Both the position numbers and the translations under genes were made by a program. DNA of 64,000 nt from Ophiura sarsii (taxonomy: Eukaryota > Echinodermata > Ophiuroidea > Amphilepidida > Ophiuridae). Below are positions 10,066 through 21,702 of the stretch, piece after piece. Under the pieces are notes generated by a model. It did no database searches and had not been told where the DNA came from. It was given only the letters and a program-made list of their open reading frames with translations. Position 1 is the stretch's first letter. Every line of letters begins with the position of its first letter. The DNA lies in assembly GCA_035610835.1 (NCBI GenBank), contig CM069447.1, positions 76,010,312 through 76,074,311 on the forward strand. Direction: 5' to 3'.

Positions 10066-12517
10066 TAAACCAAGATTAACATCCAGGGCACAAGAGGAAA
10101 CCAGAACGCCATAACGGAAATGATACCACCAACGACATTGCTGACACTAAGCTTTGTATTACTGATAGCTATTATAATTATTATTATTCTACCCAATAGG
10201 GCTTATATCTGTACCTAAAGGTTGATACCATTTTCACCTTTGTCACGACATTTCTATACAGCCCTTTTTCATGATTGCGGATGCATACTGTAGACCAAGG
10301 TGCTGGAAGCGATTCTGTTTTCGCAACCTATAGCGAGTGACCATCGAATTTTAACCATTAACCCTAACTCTAAACCATCCCTAAATAATCTAATACGCTT
10401 TGCGTTTGATTTGACCATCGATTTGTACACCTAATAATACACCAACTCGGTATTTCTATATAAATGGCGGCAAAACTATCATCAATAATGAGCAGAATCC
10501 TGTAAGACGCGGCTCATTAATTGGGATGTTATCCAGCACCTGTATGAAGATATGCAAAGGTCAACTATTACAGCACTCTCTTTATGCAGTCACTCGGTAC
10601 TCTATACCGGTGTGTAGGGGTGTGTATGGATACTGGAAAAGTATACCAACACTACGGTTGCACAATGTCCTGTTTGCGGTGTAACGGGAAGTTATTCAAA
10701 TTTCATGGTGGAACACAGTCTACTGAACTTCCTAAACCAAGGATGTTATGGAGAGATAAGAAAAATATTACTGTCAGAGCATTTGGTCAATACGGTAGTC
10801 AGGGGAGGGACGTGCAGTCAATGTTACATTCCATGGACCATTAAAAAATGAGCTCACTTTTCCAAGTTCACTATCACTCAATGGTCCTATCTGTACTTTT
10901 CGTAAGATTCAACTCAAGTGCTTTCCTTCAGTTTTGAATTTGAGCTAAACACACCTCTTAGGCTCCTACCTAGTATAAGCATTTATTTTATTGTATATTT
11001 TGAGTGATTAGACCCAGGCAGGCAATAACTTACATGAAACATGCGGCAAAATGATTTCTTTTTGTGAGCATTTTTTTTCTGAATTGAAAATATTGGAAAC
11101 AAACACATGGATATCTGCTTTATAAAAACAGAAAGCAGACAACTTAATAAGGCTCTACAAGTTCTACCACTGGTTTTCATGACTTATTACATAATATGCT
11201 GGAGGATCAAAGCTCCATTAACTCAACTCTAATCTGACTCTTAAATGACTCGCCCTAGTTATCATGTCACCTATTGGGCCACGGGTGCTTGGTGGCAAAA
11301 AAATATTAGTTATGTTTTAATATACGAGTACGCCCCCCCCCCCCCCCACACACACCCTCGTTGAGGTAAGAAATGGCCTACGTGGCTCACGTGCGTACGT
11401 TAGGCGTGGCGTCGAAACGGATCGACGACATATTGCTGACGTACGCAATCACATCCTCAAGTTCATTTCCCCAATATTTGTTTGTTGGAATCCTCAAATT
11501 TGTGGTATAGTGAACTTTCATACTCCACTTTCCACACGGCCATTAGTTGTTTACCATATTATACAAAACGTATTTTTCAGAATAATTTCCCAACTTTCAA
11601 GGTATAATAGTAGCAGAATAATGAGCAACGAGTGACTATCACTGCTAACAAAATAATAACGATAAACATAACTAACACAATGTACAATTTCACAACAAGA
11701 ACCACCTTGTCAATGTTATTCAATGTAACTTATTATAAGTCCCAAATCAAAATCACATATTAAATCATTATTTGACCAACTGCATTACCTCTTATTTTCA
11801 ATATCTCTGTCTACGTATGAATGTAAAACAGGAAGAGATTTATTACATTTTGATACTTACCATAGAAATGAATCCAATAATAAAACTGGTCACCACATTA
11901 TATTCCTGATTAAACCGTCATGCTGTATTTACACACCGTGTATTACTCTCTTTTCGCAAAGAAGTGACTCTTATATAGTTCAAGTTGGATAATAGACACC
12001 TTGTATCACTCTCTTGTTGATCGATTTAAACTTGTTACGTTTGTGTTATAACACAACACAAGCACAACGTCAAGTTGCCATAGAAAATTCACGCGTTATG
12101 AATAACATGGACTCCAGCACGGCCACTTCCGCAGTTCAATGCATACGGAGTTGCCATTAAGTGCGCCTACCGACAAGTTTCAAAAGCCGAAAGTGTAAAG
12201 ATGGCCCGGAAAAATATTACATTGACTGTAACACAGATCGTTGAGCGACTAACTATTATTTTCAGAGTTGTCCAGATTCAAGATGCTCAGTAAATAAGCT
12301 TTAAAATTATATGCAAATTGTCAAAATTGCTCAATGTTTTCACTGTAAAAAAAACACACAAATTGAAATTGCAAAATTCCTTTGTTTTCTAACGACTTTT
12401 GGCATGTTCATTAAACTATATCTCACAATGCACACTGGCGACTTAACGCTAATTTTGTGGTGACAGGTCTCATTTTAGTCAAAATTGAGTCATTGGTACC
12501 AATGTTTAGTGTTACTT

Positions 12518-12520
<3 letters not shown>
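10066..12520. other. No gene recognised (2.4 kb)
   Basis: The frame at 10584-10844 (86 codons, Cys-rich start CVGVCMDTGKVYQHYGC) is the only one with unusual composition, but it has no clear domain or splice borders. A C-tract near 11333-11350 is followed by CACACACCC. Confidence 0.3.

Positions 12521-12521
<1 letters not shown>

Positions 12522-12585
<64 letters not shown>
12522..12585. repeat. (TAA)n microsatellite
   Basis: About 21 perfect trinucleotide units directly precede the tRNA-like sequence. Confidence 0.95.
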
Positions 12586-12586
<1 letters not shown>

Positions 12587-12593
12587 CATGCGA

Positions 12594-12767
12594 GGTCTTG
12601 TGGCCCAATGGACAAGGCAGTTGACAAGCAATCAACAGATCCTGGGTTCGATTCCAGGGCGAGATCGTTTTCCCATTATTGTATCTTTTCTACCCACGAC
12701 GGCGAACCTGGTTATAATATTTATAATTTGTTTAATACCCGTCGTATATGCCTATTATTTCTATGAA
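12594..12767 (+). mobile_element. tRNA-headed SINE
   Basis: Bases 12594-12667 fold like a tRNA. Acceptor arms GGTCTTG/CGAGATC pair fully (with G-U). The A box lies around TGGCCCAATGG and the B box is GGTTCGATTCC. The anticodon stem is GTTGA/TCAAC. The anticodon loop CAAGCAA lacks U33 and the T stem is one base out of register, so this is not a working tRNA. The body most resembles a tRNA-Arg from memory. About 100 bp of unrelated sequence follow, then an (AAT)n tail, as in tRNA-derived SINEs. Confidence 0.65.
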
Positions 12768-12820
12768 TAATAATAATAATAATAATAATGATAATAATAA
12801 TAATAATAATAATAATAATG
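12768..12820. repeat. (AAT)n microsatellite, shared tail of SINE and LINE
   Basis: A run of AAT with one GAT interruption. It is the tail of the SINE to the left and, on the minus strand, the (ATT)n 3' end of the LINE to the right. Confidence 0.9.
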
Positions 12821-14790
12821 GAAACTTATAAAGCGCAAGTATCCGTCAAACAAAGCCGCTCACTGCGCTACACAGACAACAGAGAACATGATAAAAAGCA
12901 ATACAAATGCAGAAACATAATAATATACTACTGCATGTATACAACACACATACATGTGATATACAACATTACAAGTCATTGGCAAAAGCAATTTTGAACA
13001 ATTGAGTTTTTAGAGCGGTCTTAAACGATGATAAGCTACAGCAGTTCATGACATGTATGGGAAGATGGTTCCACAGTTTTGGAGCACCGAAAGAGTTATT
13101 AGATCTAGATTCACAGATGAATTGACGATTTGCAGAACGTAGTCCTGTGCGATGAGGTGCGTAATCGTGAAGAAGGTCCGCTAAATATGATGGTGCTAAT
13201 CTATGGAGTGTTGAAAACAATAACAAGAATCTTGTAGTCAATGCGTTGTTTTATTGGTAACCAGTGCAAGTCAATCCCGAAGTCAATGAGTACAGGGGTT
13301 ATGTGCGAGCGTATCTTGGTGAGAGTTATGAGACGTGCGGCTGTATTTTGGGCACGTTGCAGACGTTGAAGTTGATTACCAAGCGAGATGTTACAAGTGA
13401 GTTAACGATGAGTTGAGTTCCTTCTTTGGTGAGGTATTTACGAATCTTACCAATGTTACGGATTTGACAATAAGCAGCCTTGATGGTTGAAGAGATTTGT
13501 GATTTCTGTCGTTGATGTCCGAGTCAAAATTACGTGCATCACTAGATGGTACAACTTGTGAGTTCCCGATGACAATATTATTGATGACAGTCTTGGATTT
13601 ATGGTGTTTTGAGCCGATGATGAGAAACTCTGTTTTGCTGTCGTTGAGTTTAAGAAAGTTTTCACGCATCCACAGTCTGATCTCCTCGATGCATTTTTCG
13701 ATGCGTGAAATACTTGGAGAGTAGTCCAGAGGTTGAAAAGCAAAATATATTTGGGTGTCGTCAGCGTAAATATGAAAGTGAAGATTGTGCTTCCTGACTA
13801 TATCACCAATGGTGAACCATTGTGGCCCCAGCACCGATCCTTACGGTAGGCCAAAGCTCATGAGACTGGCTCCGACATTGAGTTGCCAATAATAACGCGT
13901 TGAGATCGATTGCTGAGGTAAGATTTTGCCCAAGATAATGCAGTACCACTCAAGCCAATATAATCATGCAGCCTTTTCAAAATAATTTGTGGATCAAGAG
14001 TATCAAATGCTGCCGATAAATCTAACAAAATAAGGGCACAAATATCACCTTTGTCTAATGCACATAAAATATCACTCTGGACACGTAACAATACAGTTTC
14101 AATACTGTGGCGTTTTTTGTAAGCCGATTGATAACATTCATGAAGAATGTGTATTTCATGAAAGTCAGATATTCTTGCGGAGACTACTCTTTCAATGAGT
14201 TTTGATATCCAAGGCAAATTTGACAGAGGTCTGTAGTTTTTCAATTATTTTTTTATCAAGACCCGCCTTTTTTTTAGAAGAGGTCTGACATGGACCTCCT
14301 TTAAACTAGCAGGAACATAGCCAGACTGCAACGACGTGTTAACCAACTGGGTGAGAATAGGAATGAAGGTATCAATACCTTCTTTTACAAGCCATGGTGG
14401 TACAGGGTCCAAGGAGCAAGATTTGCTAGGTGAGTTCATGATTATTTTCTTTACTTCTTCGTCTGTAGTTAAAGTAAAGTTATCAAGATGGTTAATGGTT
14501 GGTTCAACCGTAGAAGCAGAGATGTCAATCGTAGAAAATGAGTCACGAATAGTTTGGATTTTTTGTATATATGAAATATTCAGAGAATCTGTTTGCTAGC
14601 GACTCATCAGAAGATGATGTTGGCAGAGGAGAGTCTTTTCTGTGGTAAAGAAGCTTGTTCACAGTTTGGAATATCTGCTTCTGATCAGTCGATGATTCTT
14701 TTATTAGCTCAGAGTAATAATTCTTCTTTGCATTGCACATGAAACAACCCTTGGAAATGAGCTTGATGGCCATAACAAATGTTTACATCT
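12821..14790 (-). pseudogene. Second CR1/L2-like LINE: decayed, 5'-truncated RT
   Basis: On the minus strand the fragments line up as one RT in order. FSEYF and CSLDPVPPWLV (14773-14245) come first. NYRPLSNLPWISKLIERVV and LILLDLSAAFDTLDP follow (14244-13858). HIYADDTQIYF with YADD at 13768-13757 comes next (13834-13391). The C-terminus is RLAPSYLADLL, APKLWNHLP and FKTALKTQLF (13241-12969). At least four frame breaks separate these parts. The 3' UTR (12821-12968) contains AAGCGC words and ends in (ATT)n, typical for this LINE group. The endonuclease is missing, so the copy is 5' truncated. It abuts the DIRS-like remnant, whose RT is cut off at the same point, so the LINE probably landed in that element. 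Confidence 0.9.
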
Positions 14791-14799
14791 TGATATGAT

Positions 14800-16210
14800 G
14801 GTATTCAACATTATAATTGAATTGCTTCAAATTTAGAATCAACCTGTGAGTACCATTCTGTTGGGGTACTAAGAAAATATTTGACAAATAGTCTCCTTCT
14901 TCTGAAACAGTAGGCTCTAGTACTTGTTTTCTAATAATTTTTGGATTTCCTGATTAACAATAGCATTCTTCTCTAAATTAAATTGAGATATCGGCCTGCT
15001 TGATTGAGTTGGTATAATACCCTTTGTAAATTCAAGTGTGCATCCCGAAACTGTCTGCAAGATCTCACTATCTGATGCAATCTTACGCCATTCATCCTAA
15101 CCTGTCCTTAACCTACCAGCAATAAATGATGGTTCTTGTTTAATTATGAATTCAATCAATGTCTCAATTTCCTGTTTCAACCCTAATATGGAGCAAATTA
15201 CACTACCTTGACCCCTTCTAGTGAACATCGTTCCTCTTGGTGGTGGGTATTGAGCTGCACCTCTTGCATAGAAAAACCCCGCCTCTGCGCATTGGGCCTC
15301 CTCCACGGCTGTACAGTATTGGATCCGTGGGTAAAACCCTCTTCTTGCATAGCATAACCTCGGCCTCGAAGTGGCTGATTACTCTGCTGTTCAAAAGGAC
15401 GGTAGAGCTTTGCTGATGATGACTTTTCTTTCACCATCTTTTCAATGTTCTCGTTACCACCATATATATATAGTTATTGTGTGTCACATCTGCTTCAAAG
15501 ATATTCTCAAATCTAGAAGCTAGATCAGGCTTCTGTAACTCTCTACGTCTCAAGCAAATATTGTGAAAACCATGTCCTAGCAATACCAGACCAGTCATTC
15601 CCAAGCTCGTCCACTCATCTGCTTTTGCACATCTCTCTTCACCATCTCCAGCATTCACCGTATTCTGAATACTGTCCGCCATTTGCGTCATGCAACAACC
15701 AGTGATGGCTGTTTGGATTATTTTATCAAACTAGTTTGTAAAAGAACTAAAAGAAAAACTTGATGTTTCTAGAGGACATACACGAGACTATCCGTCTGTA
15801 CATCATACAACTCCTCCATATTACTCGGGCATTTGATCACCGATACTTTCTTACGAAACATGTCAGAATCGATTCCATTCCTGAACATCGACTTGATTCC
15901 GGCTGCTAATCGTGGATCAACCGGGGCACTTGTCTCCTCTTTTGGATTCATAAACTCCGCCAAAAAACTTATCGTATTTGTCATCAACTACATCCAAATC
16001 CAAATCAAGTTCACCTTCCTCTTTCTCCGACACATTTGCATTCACAACCGGTCCGTCCGAAGATGATAGATCTAACCCCTGTTGTTGTTGTTGTCTTGAT
16101 TGATCGTAACTGACCTCCGGCGAAACGCTCGGGTCACAGTTATATTCCTCCGCGACCTCATCTCCATAAGGCCCGAATTTTCTTTTGTTATGTTGTCCTC
16201 CACAGCTTTC
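14800..16210 (-). pseudogene. DIRS-like (tyrosine-recombinase type) retrotransposon, gag and start of RT
   Basis: Minus-strand order: an acidic gag start (HNKRKFGPYGDEVAEEY about 16190-16140, a Gln run, EKEEGELDLDLDVVDDKYD). Next come PVDPRLAAGIKSMF and KCPSNMEELYDVQTD (15987-15769). Then LLGHGFHNICLRRRELQKPDL and FEADVTHNNYIY (15691-15431), followed by a Gly/Arg-rich gag tail (15437-15097). RT follows: DEWRKIASDSEIL, GCTLEFTKGIIPTQSSRPIS, and NIFLVPQQNGTHRLILNLKQ down to about 14820. These motif strings and their order match DIRS-group elements as I know them. Several frameshifts break it. The catalytic RT motif, RNase H, methyltransferase and tyrosine recombinase are absent because the sequence ends at the LINE junction. 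Confidence 0.8.
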
Positions 16211-17388
16211 AGGCGGATTTTTTTTTATTTTAATTTTTTTTTTTTAATTTTCTTTTACCAGCAGAAGCTCAAAGTTCAGCCAACAAGAAGTTAAAATCAC
16301 TCTAAGAGCCGCACATATATGTTATAAACACTTACTTTAATATTAATGCCATTTAAACTGTTAATAAAAAAAACTGAAAAAAAAAAATCTGAAAAAAAAA
16401 ATCAAAACAAATCTCCATTTAGGACCTCGTTGAACATGGTCTCTGGTTTCCCGATGCAAAATGTTAGACTTGCACACTTATCCGAAACAAAGTTCTGCTC
16501 ATTTCAATACACGTGCTATCAAGCTAATTAAAAATTCCTGCCAAAGTGGCATGTTTTTCACTGTCCAAATATGGGTTATTTTATGCTAATGCTATTACGT
16601 AATTATGAATATTCAGTAAATCCAGATTGTGTTAAATGATAGATCAAGGTTCATACTTTATAATGTACCCACTTAGATTTCACAGAATCACTCTGTGTAA
16701 ACTGTTTTTGCTCATCTTCGACGTGTACGATGTTATCTTAGACGACTAACCTTACACATATTTGTTTATACTATGGCCACTCATACTAAGGTGGGTCCCT
16801 GGACCCACTCGTGAGGAGTTTTGCCAACCGGTTCAACAAATCCTAGATACACCCTGTGTGTATACAAGCTTTTCCATTGCCATTTTCTGAAGAGTATCAA
16901 TCAACCATACATGTGTACTTTCCAATGTGTGTAACATTCTGAACACTGAACGTCAATCATCTAGATCATTACAAAGAATCAAAACCTACTTCATGATCAA
17001 TTTGACGTCATTTTGGTCTGATTCCTTTAGCGATCGATAACATCGAGGTGAATTTGAATGTGCATGGGTGAGAAGATTTTTCCTGCGATCCAGTTTATTC
17101 TTTGTTCATCTGATCTGCGTCTTTCTGTTGTGGATCAAGGGTTGCATGTTCTCAAAACAGGCTAAACAGATTCCCCTGATGTTCTTCGTACTCTGTAATA
17201 CAATCAAATTCGTTATGTGTAACATTCGAAAACAGTTTTTTTGTGGTTTGAAGCTTGGGGTTCTACATACCCACATTATTAAAATAAAAGTCGTTGTCAA
17301 TGCTTCTTTCTAGGAGAAACGCATTGTGTAAACAGATTTTGTGGAGACACATCATTACCTTTAACACTTTTAAACTGTTTCACTTGAC
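16211..17388. other. No gene recognised
   Basis: T/A homopolymer runs (16220-16250, 16375-16405) and otherwise non-coding DNA. Part may be the 5' leader of the DIRS-like element. Its inverted terminal repeats were not found. Confidence 0.3.
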
Positions 17389-17880
17389 AAAACGAACGCA
17401 CGTGGTGTCTACAAGTCGCAAGTCCGCAGCATTATGGAGTATGCTTCACTAAGCTGGGCGAATGCTTCACCCACCATCCTAAGCCAGCTTGACAACATCC
17501 AAAAGAAGGCACTTAGAATCAGTGGAGTTAATGAAGCTACTGCTCGTTCACAGCTCAACATTGACAGCCTGCTTCACAGGCGACAGGTAGCAGCGGCTAC
17601 GGTCTTGTACAAGATGCATACTACCAACTGCCCACAAGATCTAGCAGTGTTACTTCCTGCACCATATGTCCAACGCCGTGCTACCCATTCGAGCGTATCA
17701 ATGCCAGTCCATGCTCTTTCTCTGCCGACAGCCAGAACTCGCTGCTTAGACAGAAGCTTCATTCACACTGCTGTTCCCTTATGGAATAGTCTTCCAGATG
17801 ATATTGTTGGTAACATTTCAGCAGCTGGAATCCGGGCTTTCAAGTGCCGTGTGCACGGTCATCTTCTCTCAAACTCTTAA
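17389..17880 (+). pseudogene. LINE fragment: RT C-terminal domain only
   Basis: The frame is open from about 17389 (GVYKSQVRSI) to the stop at 17878-17880. It contains YASLSWANASPTILSQLDNIQ, QLNIDSLLHRRQ, SLPTARTRCLDRSF and AVPLWNSLPDDIVG with FKCRVHGHLL at the end. This is the conserved tail after the RT thumb in many invertebrate LINEs. The catalytic domain is missing, as in 5'-truncated insertions. The reading frame is undamaged, which suggests the fragment is young. Confidence 0.8.
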
Positions 17881-18021
17881 CTTGTCATAGCCTTTACACT
17901 CTTTCATGACACCCTTCATTCAAGTCCTTTCAACATCCGACTGATACATATAATAGCATGGTGGTCATGGGTGAAGTGTAGGTTAATGCTTGGTTGGGGA
18001 GATGGTGGTCCAGTAAAGCAT

Positions 18022-18068
18022 AAATAGAGCGCAAAGGTTATTAAAGAATACAGGTGTACACATTCTAG
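18022..18068. repeat. 47-bp direct repeat, left copy
   Basis: AAATAGAGCGCAAAGG...GTACACATTCTAG is identical to 18722-18768, exactly 700 bp away. The bases on either side differ. Confidence 0.95.
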
Positions 18069-18096
18069 CTATATATAATGATGTGATGTCACGTAC

Positions 18097-18451
18097 CTTC
18101 ATATTCAATCTCACGTATGTTAAAATCGCCTTTAATCTGTAAGAATACAGGTTGCTCCAAAACGTTACTCTGGGCCTCTGCCAATTTTGAAAGTAGCAAT
18201 TCTGAGTCTTCGAAATCTAGTGCATTCTTGAACTCATCATACCAATGACGATCCTTACAGTGCATCAACTTGTAAAGATGAAGATCAACTGCTTTTGCGT
18301 AAGTGTAGGTTTTCTCATCCGCACACCTCAATATGTCATCAATGTCATCTCTAGATAGTACATTTTCTAAACGTTTGGCCATCTCGATGGGATTCATACG
18401 GTTACGCAATGTATCATGGATGCTAGAAACCGTTGCTCTATGAACAAGCAA
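18097..18451 (-). CDS. Probable host exon with a CARD-like death-fold domain (partial gene)
   Basis: The open frame reads NRMNPIEMAKRLENVLSR, then DDIDDILRCADEK, AVDLHLYKLMHC, DRHWYDEFKNALDFED and LLLSKLAEA. The spacing of Leu/Ile positions and the HWYDEFKNAL segment resemble helices of CARDs in RIG-I/MDA5-type and other immune adaptors. A CARD mediates homotypic assembly of signalling complexes in the cytoplasm. The 3' border looks like a splice donor (GAAG|GTACGTGA, exon ending at 18097, after the first base of a codon). The 5' side could begin at the ATG (18451-18449) or after TTTCTAG at about 18422. No partner exon was found nearby. The exon lies between exact 47-bp direct repeats. The family assignment is by eye; it could be another death-fold domain. 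Confidence 0.55.
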
Positions 18452-18721
18452 GGTACAACTGTGTTTACAAAACGTGTGAATTGTTAATTATCGGTCGGTC
18501 GGGTTCTTCGTTCTCTTCCCTTCAAAATAACCGTAAACAATCTCAAAATCTATATATAAAAAAACATGATGGGTGTCGCTATTCATTTGCAAGTGATTAA
18601 TAAATGGTGCAGGTTATGAGGCAAGAAAAAGGTCAGTATCCCATCACGGTAAAATGTTAGAACAGGATCACAAGAGATGAAAATGCCATTGGTTTCAATT
18701 AAACAACTTTCTTTAAAAAAA

Positions 18722-18768
18722 AAATAGAGCGCAAAGGTTATTAAAGAATACAGGTGTACACATTCTAG
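18722..18768. repeat. 47-bp direct repeat, right copy
   Basis: Identical to 18022-18068. It is immediately preceded by an A-run that follows CTTTCTTT. Confidence 0.95.
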
Positions 18769-18949
18769 ATTTTGTAAGGCAAATCATGATGATACCAACT
18801 AAGCATGTGCATTCCTTAACGTCCGGTATCCAAAGGTCACGATGATTTATTGGTCTTGGTTTCATTATACTATAGATGATGATCTATTATAAACAAGCGT
18901 ATTTATTTCGCAGCTACGTCTTATTAGTTAGGGAAATAGGTATCGGCCG

Positions 18950-19156
18950 TACACCTCCAGGAGTATCTTCCCTACATCTTTAAAAGTGTGTAGTCTCACA
19001 CCTCCCAAAGTATCTACCTTACACCCAAAGAATCTTAAAACACTTCCCAAAATATTTACCTACACCTCAAACAGTATCTGCCCTACACCTCCCAAATGTG
19101 TTACCCTACACCTCCCAAATCGTATGCCCTGCGCCTCCCAAAGCATCTACCATATA
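18950..19156. repeat. Minisatellite (about 24-bp unit), left half
   Basis: Imperfect repeats of CTACACCTCCCAAAGTATCT. The array resumes at 20807 after the Tc1/mariner insertion. Confidence 0.75.
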
Positions 19157-20804
19157 CAGTTAAGCCCACAATTATTGGAAAATATGAGTTTCCTGCGTTT
19201 TTCTCATATCTATACCAGCTGGAGTGGTGGAACTTTCGCTTTACACTAAAGACAATTAGTTTGCAAGTAATAATCAATATATCTGGGCTCAACATTTTTT
19301 GCATAACAATAGAATTGAATAAGAATTGTGTTTTTATGCCTGTCCAAAATTATTCATACCCCACACCAAGTCTCAGGATTGAGGCCACTTTTTGTGATAA
19401 TATACATGTTTTTGACATTTCAAACATTCTTTATATTGTGTGATAGGCTTTTATATTGTTATGTCATTATTCCATGATGTGTGCATACAATATGGATGCA
19501 TTACAAATGTGTCCTATTGAATGTACAGTGAGGGATATTATAGGACAACACTCTAGCTCTTTGACAGCATGGCGAAGAAGATCAAATAACTTTTTTGTAA
19601 ATATTGTGAATGCTCACAAAGAGGGGAAAGACTACAGAGCTATTTCGAAACAATTCCAAGTGCAAGAATCCACCATACAAAGCATAATTAGGAAGAACAA
19701 GACGTTCAACTCACTAAAAAACATTGAAGGATGCAGTCGGAAGCCAGCGGTGTCAAACCACAGATCACCATCAATGCTCTCCTGAACAACCTTGGCAAAT
19801 ATTGGACCAAGATATCATGGCAGACACTCCAGCATATATGGCACATGAGAGGTCTCCATGGAGGCCGACCAAGAAAGACTCTACTCCTTAAACGAGACAC
19901 AGAGAAACTTGTCTTGCATCTTAGACAACCCCAACACTGAAGACCAAAAACTTGGATCTTTGTCCAGAAGTGCTCTTGCAAATGCTAGATGAGTTTCTCA
20001 TTGTCTCTTTTCAGGAGTAGAGTCTTTCTTGGTCGGAGTCCATGGAGAACTCTTGTGTACTATGTCTGCTGGAGTGTCTGCCTTAATATCTTGGTCCAAG
20101 ACTCATCAAGGTTGTTCAGGAGAGCATTGACGGTGATATGTGGATTGTTGTTGGCCTTTCACCATACTTTTCTTGTCAAACAAGGGGACACTGTTGGGTT
20201 CCGACCGTGTTCTTCAGGGTTTTTAACTGATTTTAACTGTCTTGTTCTTCCTAATTATGCTTTATATGGTGGAATTTGGCACTTGAAATTGCTTCGAAAT
20301 AGCTTTGTAGCCTTTCCCCTCTTTGTAAGCATTCACAATGCACAAAAAAGGTCCTCACTGAGTTATTTGATCTCCTTCGCCATGCTGTCAAAGAGCTAAG
20401 GTGTTGTCCTATAATATCCCTCACTGTACATTCAATAGGACACATTTGTAATGCATCCACATTGTATGCACACATCATGGAATAATTGCATAACACTATA
20501 AAAGCCTATCACACAATATAAGGAATGTTTGGAATGTCAAAAACATGTGTATTATCACAAAAAGTGGCCTCAATCCTGAGACTTGGTATGAGGTATGAAT
20601 AATTTTGGACAGGCATAAAAAAAAAATTCTTGTTCAATTCTATTGTTATGCAAAAATGGTGAGCCCAAATATATTGATATGTACTTGCAAACTAATTGTC
20701 TTTAGTGTAAAGCGAAAGTTCCACCACTTCAGCTGGTATAGATATGAGAAAAACGCAAACAACTCATATTTTTCAAGGGGTATGAATAATTGTGGGCTTA
20801 ACTG
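19157..20804. mobile_element. Palindromic Tc1/mariner element (two inverted copies of a 5' half)
   Basis: The ends are CAGTTAAGCCCACAATTATT and its inverse, flanked by TA on both sides (19155-19156, 20805-20806). The left arm reads terminal repeat, leader, then Tc1 transposase N-terminal fragments with frameshifts (KEGKDYRAISKQFQVQEST; ITINALLNNLGKYW; GLHGGRPRKTLLL). From about 19980 the same sequence runs backwards to the right end. The element is therefore two roughly 820-bp arms head to head and lacks the DDE catalytic part. It cannot encode transposase but keeps both ends. No spacer of foreign sequence is seen at the centre. Confidence 0.9.
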
Positions 20805-20806
20805 TA

Positions 20807-21030
20807 CGTCCCGAAACATCTATTCTACATATCCAACAGTACCTACCCTAGACCTCCAAAATGATCTACTCAACCTCTCCCAATTACCTCGGTCTCATTA
20901 TACGATAGATGATGCGAATTATTATGGTTGTATTGATAATAATGACCATAACTCTAATATACGAGCGTACAAGTATCTGCTACACCTCCAAAAGTAACTA
21001 CCCTACACCCCCAAATAATCTAAACAATTC
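20807..21030. repeat. Minisatellite (about 24-bp unit), right half
   Basis: Continuation of the 18950-19156 array (ACATCTATTCTAC, CTACCCTAGACCTCC, CTACACCTCCAAAAGTAACT), interrupted by a CATTATACGATAGATGATG stretch also found near 18865. Confidence 0.65.
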
Positions 21031-21035
21031 CCAGT

Positions 21036-21062
21036 AAAATCAAAATCAAAATCAAAATCAAG
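21036..21062. repeat. (AAAATC)n short repeat
   Basis: About four tandem AAAATC units. Confidence 0.8.
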
Positions 21063-21289
21063 CAAACATAAGAAAAAATATATACATTTAATTTTAACAC
21101 ATATATATGAAGACACCAAATTATGTGTAATGCGCTTGATTGATTTGATGATTTGTTTACTCAAACATAGTTTAAAATGCAACACTTATATGAACATATC
21201 GAACTTGGATGATTTAAATAATTATAGTTGAAATGTAAGTAAGAAGAATATACATGCTAAGCTTTGAAACGTCATTGCATGATCACTAC

Positions 21290-21311
21290 TTAGGGTTAGG
21301 GTTAGGGTTAT
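21290..21311. repeat. Interstitial telomere-like TTAGGG repeats
   Basis: Three consecutive TTAGGG units. This matches the metazoan telomere repeat but is too short to indicate a chromosome end. Confidence 0.7.
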
Positions 21312-21702
21312 AATCAGGGATACATAACCCTATTCAAACCTCTCTTGGTAACCGTCTTACTTGTTATGAACATGTCTATAGCATCACAGATGATATTGGT
21401 GACATTGGAGCAAGCAATTCCAAGATCATTCTTCTGGAATACACCTTGACCAGTTTGCTAAAGCAAGGTGACCTCTCATTCCCATAAAAAGAATGACAAA
21501 TGAAAATAGTATGTGTTTTGATTGTTTTGATTGCACTTGGATGACAAACAAGACTGATGAGGTTTGTTTTGTAATCAATCATCAATAATACCTATTATTA
21601 AAGCATGTGTTAAAATCAAAAATCTAGTTTCATGCATTCGTAATTGAATTGATCAACACATTGATTGTGGTTTATCCTTGGTGTAAGACGACACGTAACT
21701 TC

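Noticed and set aside
10584..10844. 86-codon Cys-containing frame
   Set aside because: It suggested a secreted cysteine-rich module, but Cys spacing fits no family I know and splice borders are lacking.
12594..12667. Functional tRNA gene
   Set aside because: The anticodon loop lacks U33 and the T stem is out of register. The attached body and AAT tail fit a SINE.
21290..21311. Telomere
   Set aside because: Only three TTAGGG units in the middle of ordinary DNA, so an interstitial remnant at most.
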